64,000 nt of DNA from an uncultured Clostridia bacterium (GCA_947174885.1 CAMWKO010000006.1:47210-111209), one strand, 5' to 3'; counted from the stretch's first letter, positions 9,072 to 19,391 are shown. Numbers and translations are program-made. The notes: generated by a model not told the origin, from the letters alone.

Positions 9072-9731
9072 ATGAAACGCAATATTGACCTTGCCGAAAT
9101 TTCAGACGGAAAATTTTATACAACAAATGACCTTGCAAAGCTTGGCTGTAACGACTGTATCGGATGTTCTAAATGCTGTGAGAACATGGGAGTTTCTATT
9201 ATTTTAGACCCCTTGGACATCCACAGACTTACTATTGCTACAGGCTTAACCTTTGAACAGCTTCTTATTGATAAAATTGAATTAAATATAGTAGATGGTG
9301 TTATATTACCTAATATAAAGATGAATCAGAAAAATATCTGCCCTTTTTTAAACGAAGAAAATAGATGTTCAATACACGAACACCGTCCGGGCTTTTGCAG
9401 AATTTTTCCTCTGGCACGCATCTATGAAAACAATGATTTTAGATACATTTTACAAATACATGAATGCCAAAAAGAACAGAAAACCAAGTTAAAAATCAAG
9501 AACTGGATATGTACAGATGATATAAACAGAAATCACAGTTTTATTAACAACTGGCATTATTTCCTGCTATCCGTCAGTCAGAAATTATCTGCTGAAAGTG
9601 AAAGCAGTATTAAACAAATCACTATGTTTATTTTAAATATGTTTTATCTCACTCCGTTTAGAAAGGATATAGATTTCTATGACATCTTTAATGAAAGACT
9701 TAAAAATGCAAGATCCGCTTTGGATATATAG
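9072..9731 (+). CDS. YkgJ-type cysteine cluster (Fe/Zn-binding) protein
   Basis: 219 residues with the YkgJ-family cysteine pattern: CNDCIGCSKCC near residue 28, then CPFLNEENRCSIHEHRPGFC and a later Cys. These eight or more cysteines are thought to coordinate zinc or an iron-sulfur centre; the reaction is not known. RBS AGGAGA before the ATG. Followed 109 bases later by a MATE gene on the same strand, possibly co-transcribed. Confidence 0.8.
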   Translation: MKRNIDLAEISDGKFYTTNDLAKLGCNDCIGCSKCCENMGVSIILDPLDIHRLTIATGLTFEQLLIDKIELNIVDGVILPNIKMNQKNICPFLNEENRCSIHEHRPGFCRIFPLARIYENNDFRYILQIHECQKEQKTKLKIKNWICTDDINRNHSFINNWHYFLLSVSQKLSAESESSIKQITMFILNMFYLTPFRKDIDFYDIFNERLKNARSALDI

Positions 9732-9840
9732 CTTTTAAAAATGAAATATCTTTTTGTACATAGTGGATGAATTTTCAATATTCATGGAAAGGAAAATACT
9801 TAAACGCATACTTTTTTGTGTTTAACAAACAGGTAAATAT

Positions 9841-11190
9841 ATGCAGGAACGAAATAAATTAGGCGAATTAAAAGAATCCAAGCTCCTTATGCAATTTGCT
9901 ATTCCAAGTATTATTTCAATGCTTGTTATGGCTTTATATAATATTGTTGATCAGTTCTTTATCGGGAGAAAAATCGGTGAATTAGGCAATGCAGCTACAA
10001 ATATTGTTTTCCCACTCAGCACCTCGTGTATTGCTTTAGCTTTACTCTGTGGTATTGGCGGTGCAGCTGCCTTTAATATTACACTTGGCAGGAATGATAA
10101 AAACAAATCCATGTACTATGTCGGCAACGCATTATCACTTATGGCTATTAGCGGTGCCGTATTACTTTCTTTTGTTGAAATATTTTTACCTCAGATGCTG
10201 AATATTTTCGGCTGTCCGGCAGATGTATATGGATATGCAGTGGAATATACCCGTATAGTTGCCATAGGCTTTCCGTTTGTTATCATTTCAAGCGGAGGCA
10301 GTAACCTTGTAAGAGCTGACGGCAGTCCCACATATTCTATGCTTTGCAACTTATCCGGTGCTATTGTAAACACAATATTAGATCCGATTTTTATATACGG
10401 CTTTGATATGGATATGTCAGGTGCCGCCCTTGCTACAATTATCGGTCAGATAGTTTCGGCAATAATGGTATTTGCATATCTCATGCGTTTTAAAACTGCC
10501 AAGATTTCTTTAAAACATATCATACCCAAATTTGAATATGTTAAAAAAATTGCTTCTCTTGGTGCTACTCCATGCTTTAACCAGCTTGCAATGATGATTG
10601 TCCAGATAGTCCTTAACAAATCCCTGACCTACTATGGTGCTAAAAGCAGCTATGGTGAATCAGTACCGCTTGCCTGTGCAGGTATTATTTCAAAAGTAAA
10701 TCAGGTATACTTTTCCTTTATTATAGGTCTGGCACAAGGTACACAGCCAATTATAAGCTACAACTATGGTGCAAAAAAATATGACAGAGTTAAAACTACA
10801 TATAAATACGCCATATTTACAGGTCTGGCAGTATCCATTATAGCCTTTATGGCTTTTCAGATATTTCCGGAACAGATTACCTCCATATTTGGAGACGGCA
10901 GTGATGAATATTACAGATTTGCTATAAGCTATTTCAGAATATATCTTTTTGGTACGTTTATAAACTGTATACAACCTCTGACCTCTAACTTTTTTACAGC
11001 TATAGAAAAGCCAAAGAGAGGTATTTTCCTATCTCTCACCAGACAGATTATATTCCTGCTGCCACTTATTATAATTTTCCCATTATTCATGGGTATCGAT
11101 GGTATAATGTATTCAGGTCCTGTAGCAGATATTACCGCCGCTTCTATTTCAGTAGTTATGTTTATGAAAGAAAGGAAAAAGCTTTGCTAG
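9841..11190 (+). CDS. MATE family efflux transporter
   Basis: 449 residues, the usual length, with about twelve predicted membrane helices in two related halves. The start LLMQFAIPSIISMLVMALYN and VDQFFIGRKIGELGNAA are typical of the MATE (NorM/DinF-like, MepA-type) family. These proteins export drugs or metabolites using a Na+ or H+ gradient. Substrate cannot be read from sequence. It converges with the GTPase-NYN gene; an 8-bp hairpin (11187-11205, CTAGTGTA/TACACTAG) covers both stop codons, without a T-run. Confidence 0.88.
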   Translation: MQERNKLGELKESKLLMQFAIPSIISMLVMALYNIVDQFFIGRKIGELGNAATNIVFPLSTSCIALALLCGIGGAAAFNITLGRNDKNKSMYYVGNALSLMAISGAVLLSFVEIFLPQMLNIFGCPADVYGYAVEYTRIVAIGFPFVIISSGGSNLVRADGSPTYSMLCNLSGAIVNTILDPIFIYGFDMDMSGAALATIIGQIVSAIMVFAYLMRFKTAKISLKHIIPKFEYVKKIASLGATPCFNQLAMMIVQIVLNKSLTYYGAKSSYGESVPLACAGIISKVNQVYFSFIIGLAQGTQPIISYNYGAKKYDRVKTTYKYAIFTGLAVSIIAFMAFQIFPEQITSIFGDGSDEYYRFAISYFRIYLFGTFINCIQPLTSNFFTAIEKPKRGIFLSLTRQIIFLLPLIIIFPLFMGIDGIMYSGPVADITAASISVVMFMKERKKLC

Positions 11191-11201
11191 TGTAATGTAC
11201 A

Positions 11202-13994
11202 CTAGTCCCTGCCTAATCGTATCCTTTCCAGATATTCCCTGAATTCCTTATCCAGGCTGTCAAACAGATATGACTTTCCACCACTTCTTTTTGCACAAAA
11301 TTCTTCTTTCGCAGCCTGTAAGGAATTCTCTATTTCTTTCTTCAGTTCTCTGGAGGATAACAGCAGGCAGCCTGCTCCACGTATTATTATCTGCTCCATT
11401 CCGTCAGAGGTTGCTACTGTAATCTTATATTTTTTGGCATTGTCATGGGCAAACTTTTCTATATATGCGTCCGCAGTCTGACTCTCCTTTGTATAAACCA
11501 CATATATATTATGATATCTGTTCATGCTTCCGGTATTCCCCTGAACTTTATATGCATCAAACACTACCATAAGCCTGCATTTTTTAATCCCCTGATAGTT
11601 GCATAAAATATCCATAAGCTTATCTCTTGCTGCATCAATATTCATCTTTGCCAGTTCACTTAATTCCTCCCATGCAAATATAACATTATAACCGTCTACC
11701 AATAAATATTCCTCTGTTTTGACGTTTTCCTTTCCATACTTTCTTTCATTGTTTCTGTTATTATACTTATTGTCAATAAATCTGTTTCCAAAAGAATTAC
11801 CTGCTCCCACAGAATTATTGCTTTTCAAATTGTCCGCATAATTATTTGTTATATAATCTGTATTTTCCTGATTATATTTTCTGGATTTTTGTTTACCATA
11901 TGTTCTTTCAAAAATTGCTTCCAGTTCTCTATCTAATATTCCATAATCATTAGCCTTATCATATGAATTTAAACTTCCTCCTTTATATTCTTTTAAATTA
12001 CTGCCAATATTTATATGCCCGTTAATTGGAGTATTTATAATTTCACCTTCTGAAGCCGCCTCATAGCTGTTAATTTGTATAAAATCTTCTACTTTATCAT
12101 AGCTTACCACATATCCTGCTCCATTGACACAGAATATGGAATGCGGTGTATTTTCTATATCAGCTAAAGCGTCATATCCTATCCTTTCTACTACCTCGGA
12201 TTGATTATGACACTCCTTATATCCGCATACGCTGACATTAATTCTTCCCTTTCCCTTAGAATATGCTGCAAGCTCCATAGGATAATTCATCATGGTTTCT
12301 ACCGGTGCTATACCTGTAATAATTGTACTTTCCTTATCTATCACAGGAGGCTCAAACCTTGCACTAAGCCTTTCCAAATCCGTCATAGCCCTGCCTGTAT
12401 ATTCGCTTGGAATTTCAAGCACAAAATCATACACAGGCTCCAACAGAATACTGTTTGCCTTCATCAATCCCTGTCTTATTGCTCTATATGTTGCCTGTCT
12501 GAAATCACCGCCCTCTGTATGCTTTTTGTGTGCTTTACCACCTATAATTACAATTTCTGCATCTGTCAGCTCACTGCCCGTCAATACTCCCTTATGTGAT
12601 TTTTCTTTAATATGTGTAGCTATAAGTTTTTGCCAGTTTATAGCTAATCTGTCAACACTCACCTCTGAAGATACCTTTATACCGCTTCCCCTCTCAAGTG
12701 GTTTTATCATTAAATGTACCTCTGCATAATGTCTTAACGGCTCATAATGACCTACACCTGTAACACTCTCTGAAATTGTTTCCTTATATACGATATTCCC
12801 CTTTCCAAACTCCAACTCTATATCAAATCTTTCCCTGATTATACTCTTTAATATTTCTGTCTGAATCTGCCCCATCAGTTTTATTTCTATTTCCTTTAAT
12901 GTATCATTCCAGCCTATTTCAAGCGAAGGGTCTTCTTCATTTAATATCTTAATTGTGTTATATACCTTTAGTGTATCCGCACCCTCCGGTAATTCTACCT
13001 TATAGCTAAGTACCGGCTCAATATCCATGGATGTATCTGACTTTTCTTTTCCGATGCCCATTCCGGCATATGATTTACTCAGTCCGGTAACTGCTACTAC
13101 CATACCGGCTTTTGCTTCATTAACCATTACATATTTTGTACCTGAATATATTCTTATCTGATTAATCTTTTCACTCATATCCTCGCTAAAGTCTATTACT
13201 TCTTTAGCCTTTAGGCTTCCACCTGTTATCTTTATGTGTGTAAGACGGTTTCCCTGCTCATCACCTGATATTTTAAACACTTTACCTGATAATTCTTTTT
13301 CTCTTTCTATAGATGTATACTTTTCAATTCCCTCTAAAAGCTTGTCCACCCCTGACAGTTTAAGTGCCGAGCCAAAATAACAGGGGATTATTTTTCCTGA
13401 TTTGATTACTTCCGATATCTCTTTATCTGATATTTCTTCCTCTGCAAAATATTTTTCCATTAAAGCTTCTTCGCATCCGGCAATATTTTCAAAAAACAGA
13501 CTGTCGGTATCCGTAAAATCTACAAAGCTTCCCTTTAATTTTGTACTTAGCTCCTCTAATATTTCTGCTTTATCCCTATATGTCATATCCATTTTATTTA
13601 CAAAAACAAAAGTAGGAATACTATATTTCAAAAGCAGTCTCCACAATGTAAAGGTATGACTTTGCAGTCTGTCACTGCCGTTTATTACAAGTATGGCATA
13701 ATCCAGAACCTTTAGCGTCCGTTCCATTTCAGCACTGAAATCTGTATGACCAGGTGTATCTAAAAGATACATATTTGTGTCCTTATAGCTGATTAATGCC
13801 TGCTTTGAAAATATAGTTATTCCTCTTTGTTTTTCAAGGGAATGCGTGTCTAAAAACGCATCCCCATGATCTACCCTGCCTACTTTTCTAACACTTCCAC
13901 TTATATATAGCATAGCCTCTGACAATGTGGTCTTTCCTGAATCCACATGAGCCAGAACTCCTATTGTAATATTCTTCTTTTCCATATTATTCAT
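11202..13994 (-). CDS. Tet(M)/EF-G-like GTPase fused to NYN (Rae1/YacP-type) ribonuclease
   Basis: 930 residues, versus about 640 for Tet(M). The N-terminal GTPase has [10 protein letters not shown] (G1), RGITI (G2), DTPGH (G3) and NKMD (G4), followed by EF-G-like domains as in ribosomal protection proteins. A low-complexity Asn-rich linker (about 700-760) leads to a C-terminal NYN domain with [20 protein letters not shown] and [16 protein letters not shown], which matches YacP/Rae1, the ribosome-dependent mRNA endonuclease of B. subtilis. Both halves are expected to visit the ribosomal A site. The gene overlaps trpD by 8 bases. Alternative start: ATG at 13985. A tetracycline-resistance role is possible but not shown. 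Confidence 0.85.
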   Translation of the reverse strand: MNNMEKKNITIGVLAHVDSGKTTLSEAMLYISGSVRKVGRVDHGDAFLDTHSLEKQRGITIFSKQALISYKDTNMYLLDTPGHTDFSAEMERTLKVLDYAILVINGSDRLQSHTFTLWRLLLKYSIPTFVFVNKMDMTYRDKAEILEELSTKLKGSFVDFTDTDSLFFENIAGCEEALMEKYFAEEEISDKEISEVIKSGKIIPCYFGSALKLSGVDKLLEGIEKYTSIEREKELSGKVFKISGDEQGNRLTHIKITGGSLKAKEVIDFSEDMSEKINQIRIYSGTKYVMVNEAKAGMVVAVTGLSKSYAGMGIGKEKSDTSMDIEPVLSYKVELPEGADTLKVYNTIKILNEEDPSLEIGWNDTLKEIEIKLMGQIQTEILKSIIRERFDIELEFGKGNIVYKETISESVTGVGHYEPLRHYAEVHLMIKPLERGSGIKVSSEVSVDRLAINWQKLIATHIKEKSHKGVLTGSELTDAEIVIIGGKAHKKHTEGGDFRQATYRAIRQGLMKANSILLEPVYDFVLEIPSEYTGRAMTDLERLSARFEPPVIDKESTIITGIAPVETMMNYPMELAAYSKGKGRINVSVCGYKECHNQSEVVERIGYDALADIENTPHSIFCVNGAGYVVSYDKVEDFIQINSYEAASEGEIINTPINGHINIGSNLKEYKGGSLNSYDKANDYGILDRELEAIFERTYGKQKSRKYNQENTDYITNNYADNLKSNNSVGAGNSFGNRFIDNKYNNRNNERKYGKENVKTEEYLLVDGYNVIFAWEELSELAKMNIDAARDKLMDILCNYQGIKKCRLMVVFDAYKVQGNTGSMNRYHNIYVVYTKESQTADAYIEKFAHDNAKKYKITVATSDGMEQIIIRGAGCLLLSSRELKKEIENSLQAAKEEFCAKRSGGKSYLFDSLDKEFREYLERIRLGRD

Positions 13995-14994
13995 TTGAAA
14001 GAGCTATAAACTCATTAAGTCTGTTAAGTGCTGCCTTACTGTCGATTAATTCTTCCGCAAGCCTCATTCCCTCTGCCAATGAAGCAGCGGCACCTCCTAC
14101 ATAAAGTCCTGCACCGGCATTCATGACCACCGCAGTTCTTCTTGCTCCCTTTTCACCATTTAAAATATTTTTTGTAATTTCGGCATTTTCCTGTGGTGTT
14201 CCGCCAACAAGCTCCTCTTTACTGCATCTATCATATCCAAAATCCTCAGGAGTAATTACATAGGTCTTAAATTCACCATTTTCAAACTCACATACTGTTG
14301 TAGGTGCACTGGCTGAAATTTCGTCCAGACAGTCCTGTCCATAAACTACCATACCCTTTTTTACTCCGAGATTTGACAGAACCTTTGCCAACGGCTCAAC
14401 TAATTCTTCACTAAATACACCCATAACCTGTAAATTTGCCCTCGCCGGATTTGAAAGCGGTCCTAATATGTTAAATACGGTGCGAATCCCAAGTTCTTTT
14501 CTGACAGGCCCAACATATTTCATGGCTGTATGATACTTCTGTGCAAATAAGAAACAGATATTAATCTTCTTAAGCAATTCCTCGCTCTTTTCCGGCTCAA
14601 TATTAATATTTATACCTAATGCTTCTAAGCAGTCCGCTGCACCGCTATTTGAAGAAGCAGCTCTATTACCATGCTTTGCTACAGGCACTCCACCTGCCGA
14701 AATAATCACGGATGAGGTTGTAGATATATTAAAAGAATTGGACTTATCTCCACCAGTACCTACAATTTCAAGTACATCCATATCATGCCTTAAGCCGGTA
14801 CAATGCGAAATCATGCTCTCTGCTGAACCTGTAATCTCATCAATAGTCTCACCCTTGTAAGACAGTAATGAAAGATATGCCGACTTTTGAACATCAGATG
14901 CCTCTCCGGTCATAATTTCATTCATTACGGCTAATGACTCATCATAAGTCAAATCTTTTTTGTTGCTAAGTTTAATAATTGCTTCTTTAATCAT
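13987..14994 (-). CDS. trpD: Anthranilate phosphoribosyltransferase
   Basis: 335 residues, full length. The PRPP-binding [14 protein letters not shown] and [21 protein letters not shown] motifs are conserved. TrpD joins anthranilate and PRPP in tryptophan synthesis. No other trp gene lies in the window, and its stop overlaps the start of the GTPase-NYN fusion, so the two are co-transcribed. An orphan TrpD/YbiB-type role is an alternative, though the motifs are those of the true enzyme. Confidence 0.85.
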   Translation of the reverse strand: MIKEAIIKLSNKKDLTYDESLAVMNEIMTGEASDVQKSAYLSLLSYKGETIDEITGSAESMISHCTGLRHDMDVLEIVGTGGDKSNSFNISTTSSVIISAGGVPVAKHGNRAASSNSGAADCLEALGININIEPEKSEELLKKINICFLFAQKYHTAMKYVGPVRKELGIRTVFNILGPLSNPARANLQVMGVFSEELVEPLAKVLSNLGVKKGMVVYGQDCLDEISASAPTTVCEFENGEFKTYVITPEDFGYDRCSKEELVGGTPQENAEITKNILNGEKGARRTAVVMNAGAGLYVGGAAASLAEGMRLAEELIDSKAALNRLNEFIALSNE

Positions 14995-15012
14995 TTTTTT
15001 AATCCTTTCATA

Positions 15013-15034
15013 TAAACCTTAAGTAAACCTTAAG
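15013..15034 (-). repeat. Perfect 11-bp tandem repeat in trpD leader
   Basis: TAAACCTTAAG occurs twice with no spacer, about 20-40 bases upstream of the trpD start. On the transcribed strand it reads CTTAAGGTTTA twice. It may be a regulator-binding site in the leader; no T-box or TRAP-type sequence is seen nearby. Confidence 0.5.
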
Positions 15035-15278
15035 CTGATTGCTGTTTTTATTTCCTGCTCTATAAACTTTATCGTGCGGTCAAAATATTTTACCTCTGTC
15101 AACGATTTACTTTTTTTCTCACAGCTTACAGTATAGCACAATTCACTCTATGTAGAAATATAATATTTTTTGATTTTATATTTCTATTTTTGAATTTCCT
15201 TATTTTATATTTTTAGGTTTATCAAATCTTACTACCCTTCGTCAGAATATATATAGAAAAGTTGACTTTTCGTTACAG

Positions 15279-15346
15279 TTTTTGTATGCTTTTGGTATAA
15301 TATGGGTTATATTATAAAAATAATTACTCCTGGAGTTATTATTTTT
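15279..15346 (+). promoter_or_regulatory. degV promoter and leader hairpin
   Basis: A TATAAT -10 at 15296-15301, with a TGG extension, follows a weak -35 (TTACAG, 17 bases). The leader then contains a 15-bp inverted repeat with one mismatch (AAAAATAATTACTCC / GGAGTTATTATTTTT, 15316-15346) whose 3' arm ends in a T-rich run, so it could act as a weak attenuator. Between this and trpD (15035-15278) the DNA is AT-rich and I see no other gene. Confidence 0.5.
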
Positions 15347-15375
15347 ATACTTAAAATGCCGGAAAGGACTTTATT

Positions 15376-16227
15376 ATGGTTAAAATAATTTCAGACAGTA
15401 CCTGTGATTTGTCAAAAGCTTTGCTTGACAAATATGATATCTCAATACTTCCGCTTCATATTCTGCTGGGCGATGAAGAATATGAGGATGGTGTAAATAT
15501 CACTCCTGATGAGATATATGCCTGGTCAGACAAAAATAAAACCACACCTAAAACCTCTGCCCCCTCTTTGGATGCAGCTGTTTCACTATTCAAACCATTT
15601 ATTGAGCAGGGTAACGAAATAGTATGCTTTTCTATTTCAAGTAAGATGTCCACCTCATGTAATGTTATGAAAATTGCCGCCGAAGAATTAAATGCCCCTG
15701 ATAAAGTTTTTGTAATTGATTCAGCAAACCTGTCTACGGGTATTGGCCTTTTAGTAATAGAAGCTGCCATTATGGCAAAAAACGGAATCAGTGCAAAAGA
15801 AATTGCCGAAAAAACAGAAGCTCTAAAGCCTTATGTACGGGCAAGCTTTGTAGTAGATACTCTCACATATCTTCACCGCGGAGGAAGATGCAGTTCTGTA
15901 GCAGCACTTGCCGGAAGCGTCTTAAAGCTTCATCCCAAAATAGTAGTTGAAGACGGTAAAATGGAAGCTACAAAAAAATATCGTGGTAAAATCGACAGTG
16001 TTATATTATCCTATGCTAAAGATTTAGAGGCTGATTTAAAAAATGCAAAATCGGCCAGAGTATTTATCACGCATTCCGGTTGCGGGGAAGCAATTATAAA
16101 CAGTGTTAAAAATTATTTGAAAGAATTAAATATTTTTAATGAAATACTGGTAACCAGGGCCGGTGGAGTAATTTCCTCACACTGCGGATACGGGACACTG
16201 GGTGTACTGTTTATTACAGAAAAATAG
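15376..16227 (+). CDS. DegV family fatty-acid-binding protein
   Basis: 283 residues. ISDSTCDLS at the N-terminus, SISSKMSTSCN and a C-terminal THSGCGE and RAGGVISSHCGYGTLGVLF are diagnostic of DegV proteins. These bind a fatty acyl chain and in some Firmicutes deliver fatty acids to the FakA kinase. No fakA is in the window. Start ATG follows GGAAAGGA. A strong bidirectional terminator follows. Confidence 0.9.
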   Translation: MVKIISDSTCDLSKALLDKYDISILPLHILLGDEEYEDGVNITPDEIYAWSDKNKTTPKTSAPSLDAAVSLFKPFIEQGNEIVCFSISSKMSTSCNVMKIAAEELNAPDKVFVIDSANLSTGIGLLVIEAAIMAKNGISAKEIAEKTEALKPYVRASFVVDTLTYLHRGGRCSSVAALAGSVLKLHPKIVVEDGKMEATKKYRGKIDSVILSYAKDLEADLKNAKSARVFITHSGCGEAIINSVKNYLKELNIFNEILVTRAGGVISSHCGYGTLGVLFITEK

Positions 16228-16249
16228 CTTTATCTGTTCTTTACTGCAA

Positions 16250-16293
16250 CGAGCCAAGGTCAATCAATTCTGACCTTGGCTCGCTTATTTTTT
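16250..16293. terminator. Bidirectional terminator between degV and the HD-GYP regulator
   Basis: A perfect 13-bp stem (CGAGCCAAGGTCA / TGACCTTGGCTCG) with an 8-base loop, followed on the plus strand by CTTATTTTTT. It serves the convergent genes on both sides. Confidence 0.9.
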
Positions 16294-17362
16294 AATTCAT
16301 AATATTCTGCGTATTAGCAATTATTTCATCCTTTGCCAATTCAAAACATTCTAACAGCTTAGGTGAAAATGTACCACACTCTCCTGCATTAATCATTCTG
16401 ATAGCCTCTTCAATACCATATGCATCTTTATAGCAACGCTTACTTATCAATGCATCATATACATCTACTATAGATACAACCTGTGCCCAAATAGGAATTT
16501 CATCTCCCGAAAGCCCATCAGGATATCCTTTACCGTCATATCTCTCATGATGATATCTGCATATATCATAGCAGTAACGATAAAACTCATTTTCCTCCTG
16601 ATTAAACTTTTCAAGTAATTCGCATCCATATATGGTATGCTTTTTCATTTCTTCAAATTCTTCCGGAGTAAATCTGCCCGGCTTTAACAAAATACTATCA
16701 GGAATAGCGATTTTACCAACATCATGCAAGGCACTGGCATTTACAATCAAATCTACCTGTTCCTTTGTAAGCTTATATTCCGGAAAATGCTTTCTTATAT
16801 AGTTGAGCAGTATCTTAGTAAACTCTTTTACTCTTTTTATATGATCTCCTGACTCAAGACTTCTAAATTCTACAACTGAACTAAGTGCGTTTACAAGGAA
16901 ATCATTACTTTTTTCCAGCTTTTCCCTGCTTTCAATTAATTCCCTAGTTCTTTCCTCAAGCTGTCTTTCTACATCTATTCTATGCTCGAACAGCTCGATA
17001 ATATTTGTTGTTCTTCTCATAACAACTCTTGGTGCAAAAGGCTTATATATAATATCTGATGCACCATATTCATATGCTTTCTCATCACTTTCAGCAGTTG
17101 CTTCACCGGTAATCATAATAACAGGGATTATATCTATTAAATCCTTATCATTCATATACTCCAAAACATCTAAACCTGATTTTTTAGGCATCATTAAGTC
17201 TAGGAAAACAAGAGAAAGCTTTTCTTTATTTTCCTCTATTTTGGAAATTGCTTCTTCTCCGTCTACTGCCATAATAATGTTAAACGTTCCTTCAAAAATG
17301 TAGTTCAATATGTCTCTGTTGATTTCAGCATCATCAGCTATTAATACCGTCTTCTTTTCCAT
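16292..17362 (-). CDS. Response regulator with HD-GYP output domain
   Basis: 356 residues. A receiver domain (LIADDAEINRDIL, phospho-acceptor in VFLDLMMPKKSG, KPFAP near residue 110) is joined by a coiled coil (about 130-165) to an HD-GYP domain with HDVGKIAIPDSILLKPGR and YHHERYDGKGYPDGL, so the catalytic set is complete. This is the RpfG-type layout: phosphorylation should control cyclic-di-GMP hydrolysis. The Hpt gene upstream on the same strand is a likely phosphorelay partner. Between them (17363-17681) lie 319 AT-rich bases in which I see no gene and no recognisable c-di-GMP riboswitch. Confidence 0.9.
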   Translation of the reverse strand: MEKKTVLIADDAEINRDILNYIFEGTFNIIMAVDGEEAISKIEENKEKLSLVFLDLMMPKKSGLDVLEYMNDKDLIDIIPVIMITGEATAESDEKAYEYGASDIIYKPFAPRVVMRRTTNIIELFEHRIDVERQLEERTRELIESREKLEKSNDFLVNALSSVVEFRSLESGDHIKRVKEFTKILLNYIRKHFPEYKLTKEQVDLIVNASALHDVGKIAIPDSILLKPGRFTPEEFEEMKKHTIYGCELLEKFNQEENEFYRYCYDICRYHHERYDGKGYPDGLSGDEIPIWAQVVSIVDVYDALISKRCYKDAYGIEEAIRMINAGECGTFSPKLLECFELAKDEIIANTQNIMN

Positions 17363-17681
17363 ATTTCCTCCATATCATTAATATGTATTTTCATCTATTA
17401 TCTGCTATATTTTTAATATTCAACTAACTAATCTATTCATTAATCTTTCTTTATATTCCACCGAGTTAAAAATATTAGCAAGACGTATCCCTGTTACTCT
17501 TCTAAAGTTTAAGATATATTGCTCTCTTCCGAAAATTAAATAAATTCCGGAGACAAGCTCTACTCTTTAAATACTATCAGGCTAAATGCAATTTTCAGTA
17601 TATATGCTTTTGTATTTTTACTAACCAATGTATATCATATGCAGTCATTTAAAAAATGTGAATTTTACATACAAGAAATAT

Positions 17682-18029
17682 TTATAACAACTTAATTGCT
17701 GCTATTGCTTCATCATATGCTTTTTTTACATCTGCCAGAAGAGGCGTAATATCAATATCAGGCTTTCCTCCTCTTAACGCTTCGCATAATATGTCACTGG
17801 TCTTATGAACATTTGTAAGTGAAAGATTAAGTGCAACGCCTTTTAAATTGTGTACATTTCTAAAGGCATCCTCCCATTTTTCCTCTGCTAATGTTTCTTC
17901 AATCAACGTATAATAATTTCCATCAGCAAATTTTAATACATACTTTTCTACTCTTGCATCTGTCATTAAACGAGATATAACCTCCTGATAATTTGCTCCC
18001 ATTTTTTCATAACATTCTTTAATTGTCAT
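17682..18029 (-). CDS. Hpt phosphotransfer domain protein
   Basis: 115 residues, a single histidine phosphotransfer domain. VHNLKGVALNLSL carries the phosphorylatable His, and the helices around it match Hpt four-helix bundles. It would relay phosphate between a hybrid kinase, not in the window, and a receiver, most simply the HD-GYP regulator next door. Upstream is the palindrome at 18052-18071. Confidence 0.85.
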   Translation of the reverse strand: MTIKECYEKMGANYQEVISRLMTDARVEKYVLKFADGNYYTLIEETLAEEKWEDAFRNVHNLKGVALNLSLTNVHKTSDILCEALRGGKPDIDITPLLADVKKAYDEAIAAIKLL

Positions 18030-18051
18030 ATTTGCCTCCTAATGCTTCAAT

Positions 18052-18134
18052 TGGAGGTGAATTCACTTCCAGTTGAAGTACATACTTAAATTTGAAAGCT
18101 TCTTTCAATATTATTTCTCCAAAAGTATACTTTT
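18052..18134. promoter_or_regulatory. Cluster of palindromes upstream of hpt
   Basis: TGGAGGTGAATTCACTTCCA (20 bp, one mismatched pair) lies just upstream of the Hpt gene, and AAAAGTATACTTTT (18121-18134) is a second perfect palindrome. They may be operators of the hpt gene. The remaining DNA to 18392 is AT-rich and shows no gene. Confidence 0.4.
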
Positions 18135-18392
18135 TAATAACTTCTTCAAAAATTATTTTTATTTTAACATATACTGTCGCTAAATATCAATATAATGATA
18201 CTTAAGTTTTATCATTTTTATATAAATTTTTTCAGAATATTTCATTATAATTTTGAATATAAAATTTTATTTTTTGAATATCTTATTAATATGCAGTTAT
18301 AATAATACCAGATTAACAAACCGTAAATATTAATTTGGGAAAATACCTGCTGTTATCATAATATTAATCTTATGTAAAGGAGTATAAATAAA

Positions 18393-18899
18393 ATGAATAA
18401 GCTAAGAAGAAATGAACTGATAAGCTATATAATTGCAGGAATTTTGGGTGCCGTTTTTCATTTTGTATATGAATTTACGGGAAATAATCCGTTTATAGGT
18501 CTGTTCTTTCCTATAAACGAATCTACCTTTGAACATTTAAAGCTCATATTTTTCCCTATTATAATCGTATCTGTATTTGAATATTACTGTCTGAATGTAC
18601 AATCAGAAAACTATATTGCTACTAAATTTTTATCTGCAATTATCGGAATGATATCTACCATTGTACTTTTCTATACATATATTGGAGTTTACGGAAAAAA
18701 TGTTGATGCCGTAAATATTGCAATTTACTATATTGCAATGGCTATATCATATATATTCAGCTACTTCAGTATCAAAAACAACTGGAGCTTTTATTTTAGT
18801 GAACGTACATATTTTATACTTTTTTGTATAACGACACTACTGTTTATGTACTTTACGGTAAATCCCCCATCAATTCCACTTTTTATTTCACCTGTTTAA
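18393..18899 (+). CDS. DUF6512-type membrane protein
   Basis: 168 residues with about five hydrophobic segments. GAVFHFVYEFTGNN and FPINESTFEHLKLIFFP form the signature I associate with DUF6512, a small membrane family of Clostridia with no known role. RBS AAAGGAG before ATG. Its stop overlaps the convergent Nudix gene by four bases. Confidence 0.7.
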   Translation: MNKLRRNELISYIIAGILGAVFHFVYEFTGNNPFIGLFFPINESTFEHLKLIFFPIIIVSVFEYYCLNVQSENYIATKFLSAIIGMISTIVLFYTYIGVYGKNVDAVNIAIYYIAMAISYIFSYFSIKNNWSFYFSERTYFILFCITTLLFMYFTVNPPSIPLFISPV

Positions 18900-19369
18900 T
18901 TATCTGACCTATAGCTCTCATAAGCTTCTATAAGCTTGTCACCCTTATATCTCAGCTTTAAAGAAAAATAATTATCTGTTTTATTTAAAAGCTCTAAGAA
19001 AATTTTATCTCCCTCCCATAAATTTAAAGATAGAATTTCCTCCTTTGGTATCCATTTCAAAGTGCCCTCATTACATTCTGTCAGTTCTCCGGCAAATTCA
19101 GATACCGTATAGAGATGCATATATTCTACTATATTTCCCTCTGACACAAAGGTTATCAGTCCTCTGTATCTGTATTTTAAAACACTCAGACCTGTTTCCT
19201 CCAGTATTTCCCTTTTCATACATTCCTCCGGTGTTTCACCCGTTTCAAATCTCCCACCAACACCTATCCACTTACCCTCATTTAAATCGTTTTCCTTTTT
19301 ATTTCTATATAGCATAAGATATTTATTATCCTTTTCTATATAACAAAGTGTTGTTAATTCTATCTTCAA
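18896..19369 (-). CDS. Nudix hydrolase (8-oxo-dGTPase-like)
   Basis: 157 residues. The Nudix box is complete: GRFETGETPEECMKREILEE followed by TGL fits GX5EX7REUXEEXGU. The N-terminal TTLCYIEKDNKYLMLYR and the IGVGGR segment are typical of MutT-like 8-oxo-dGTP diphosphatases, but Nudix substrates cannot be fixed by sequence. It precedes, on the same strand, nothing but the convergent DUF6512 gene; the AlkD-like gene lies 22 bases upstream, suggesting a DNA-maintenance pair. Confidence 0.88.
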   Translation of the reverse strand: MKIELTTLCYIEKDNKYLMLYRNKKENDLNEGKWIGVGGRFETGETPEECMKREILEETGLSVLKYRYRGLITFVSEGNIVEYMHLYTVSEFAGELTECNEGTLKWIPKEEILSLNLWEGDKIFLELLNKTDNYFSLKLRYKGDKLIEAYESYRSDN

Positions 19370-19391
19370 CGAATTCTCCTTTACCTTGAAA

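Noticed and set aside
12201-12729. Two plus-strand ORFs within the GTPase-NYN gene
   Set aside because: They lie antisense to well-supported coding sequence and carry no motif or RBS.
11202-13994. Plain tetracycline-resistance gene tet(M)
   Set aside because: The protein is about 300 residues longer with a ribonuclease domain and is co-transcribed with trpD; resistance cannot be claimed.
17363-17681. Cyclic-di-GMP riboswitch before the receiver-HD-GYP gene
   Set aside because: I looked for the conserved GEMM blocks in the 319-base gap and did not find them.
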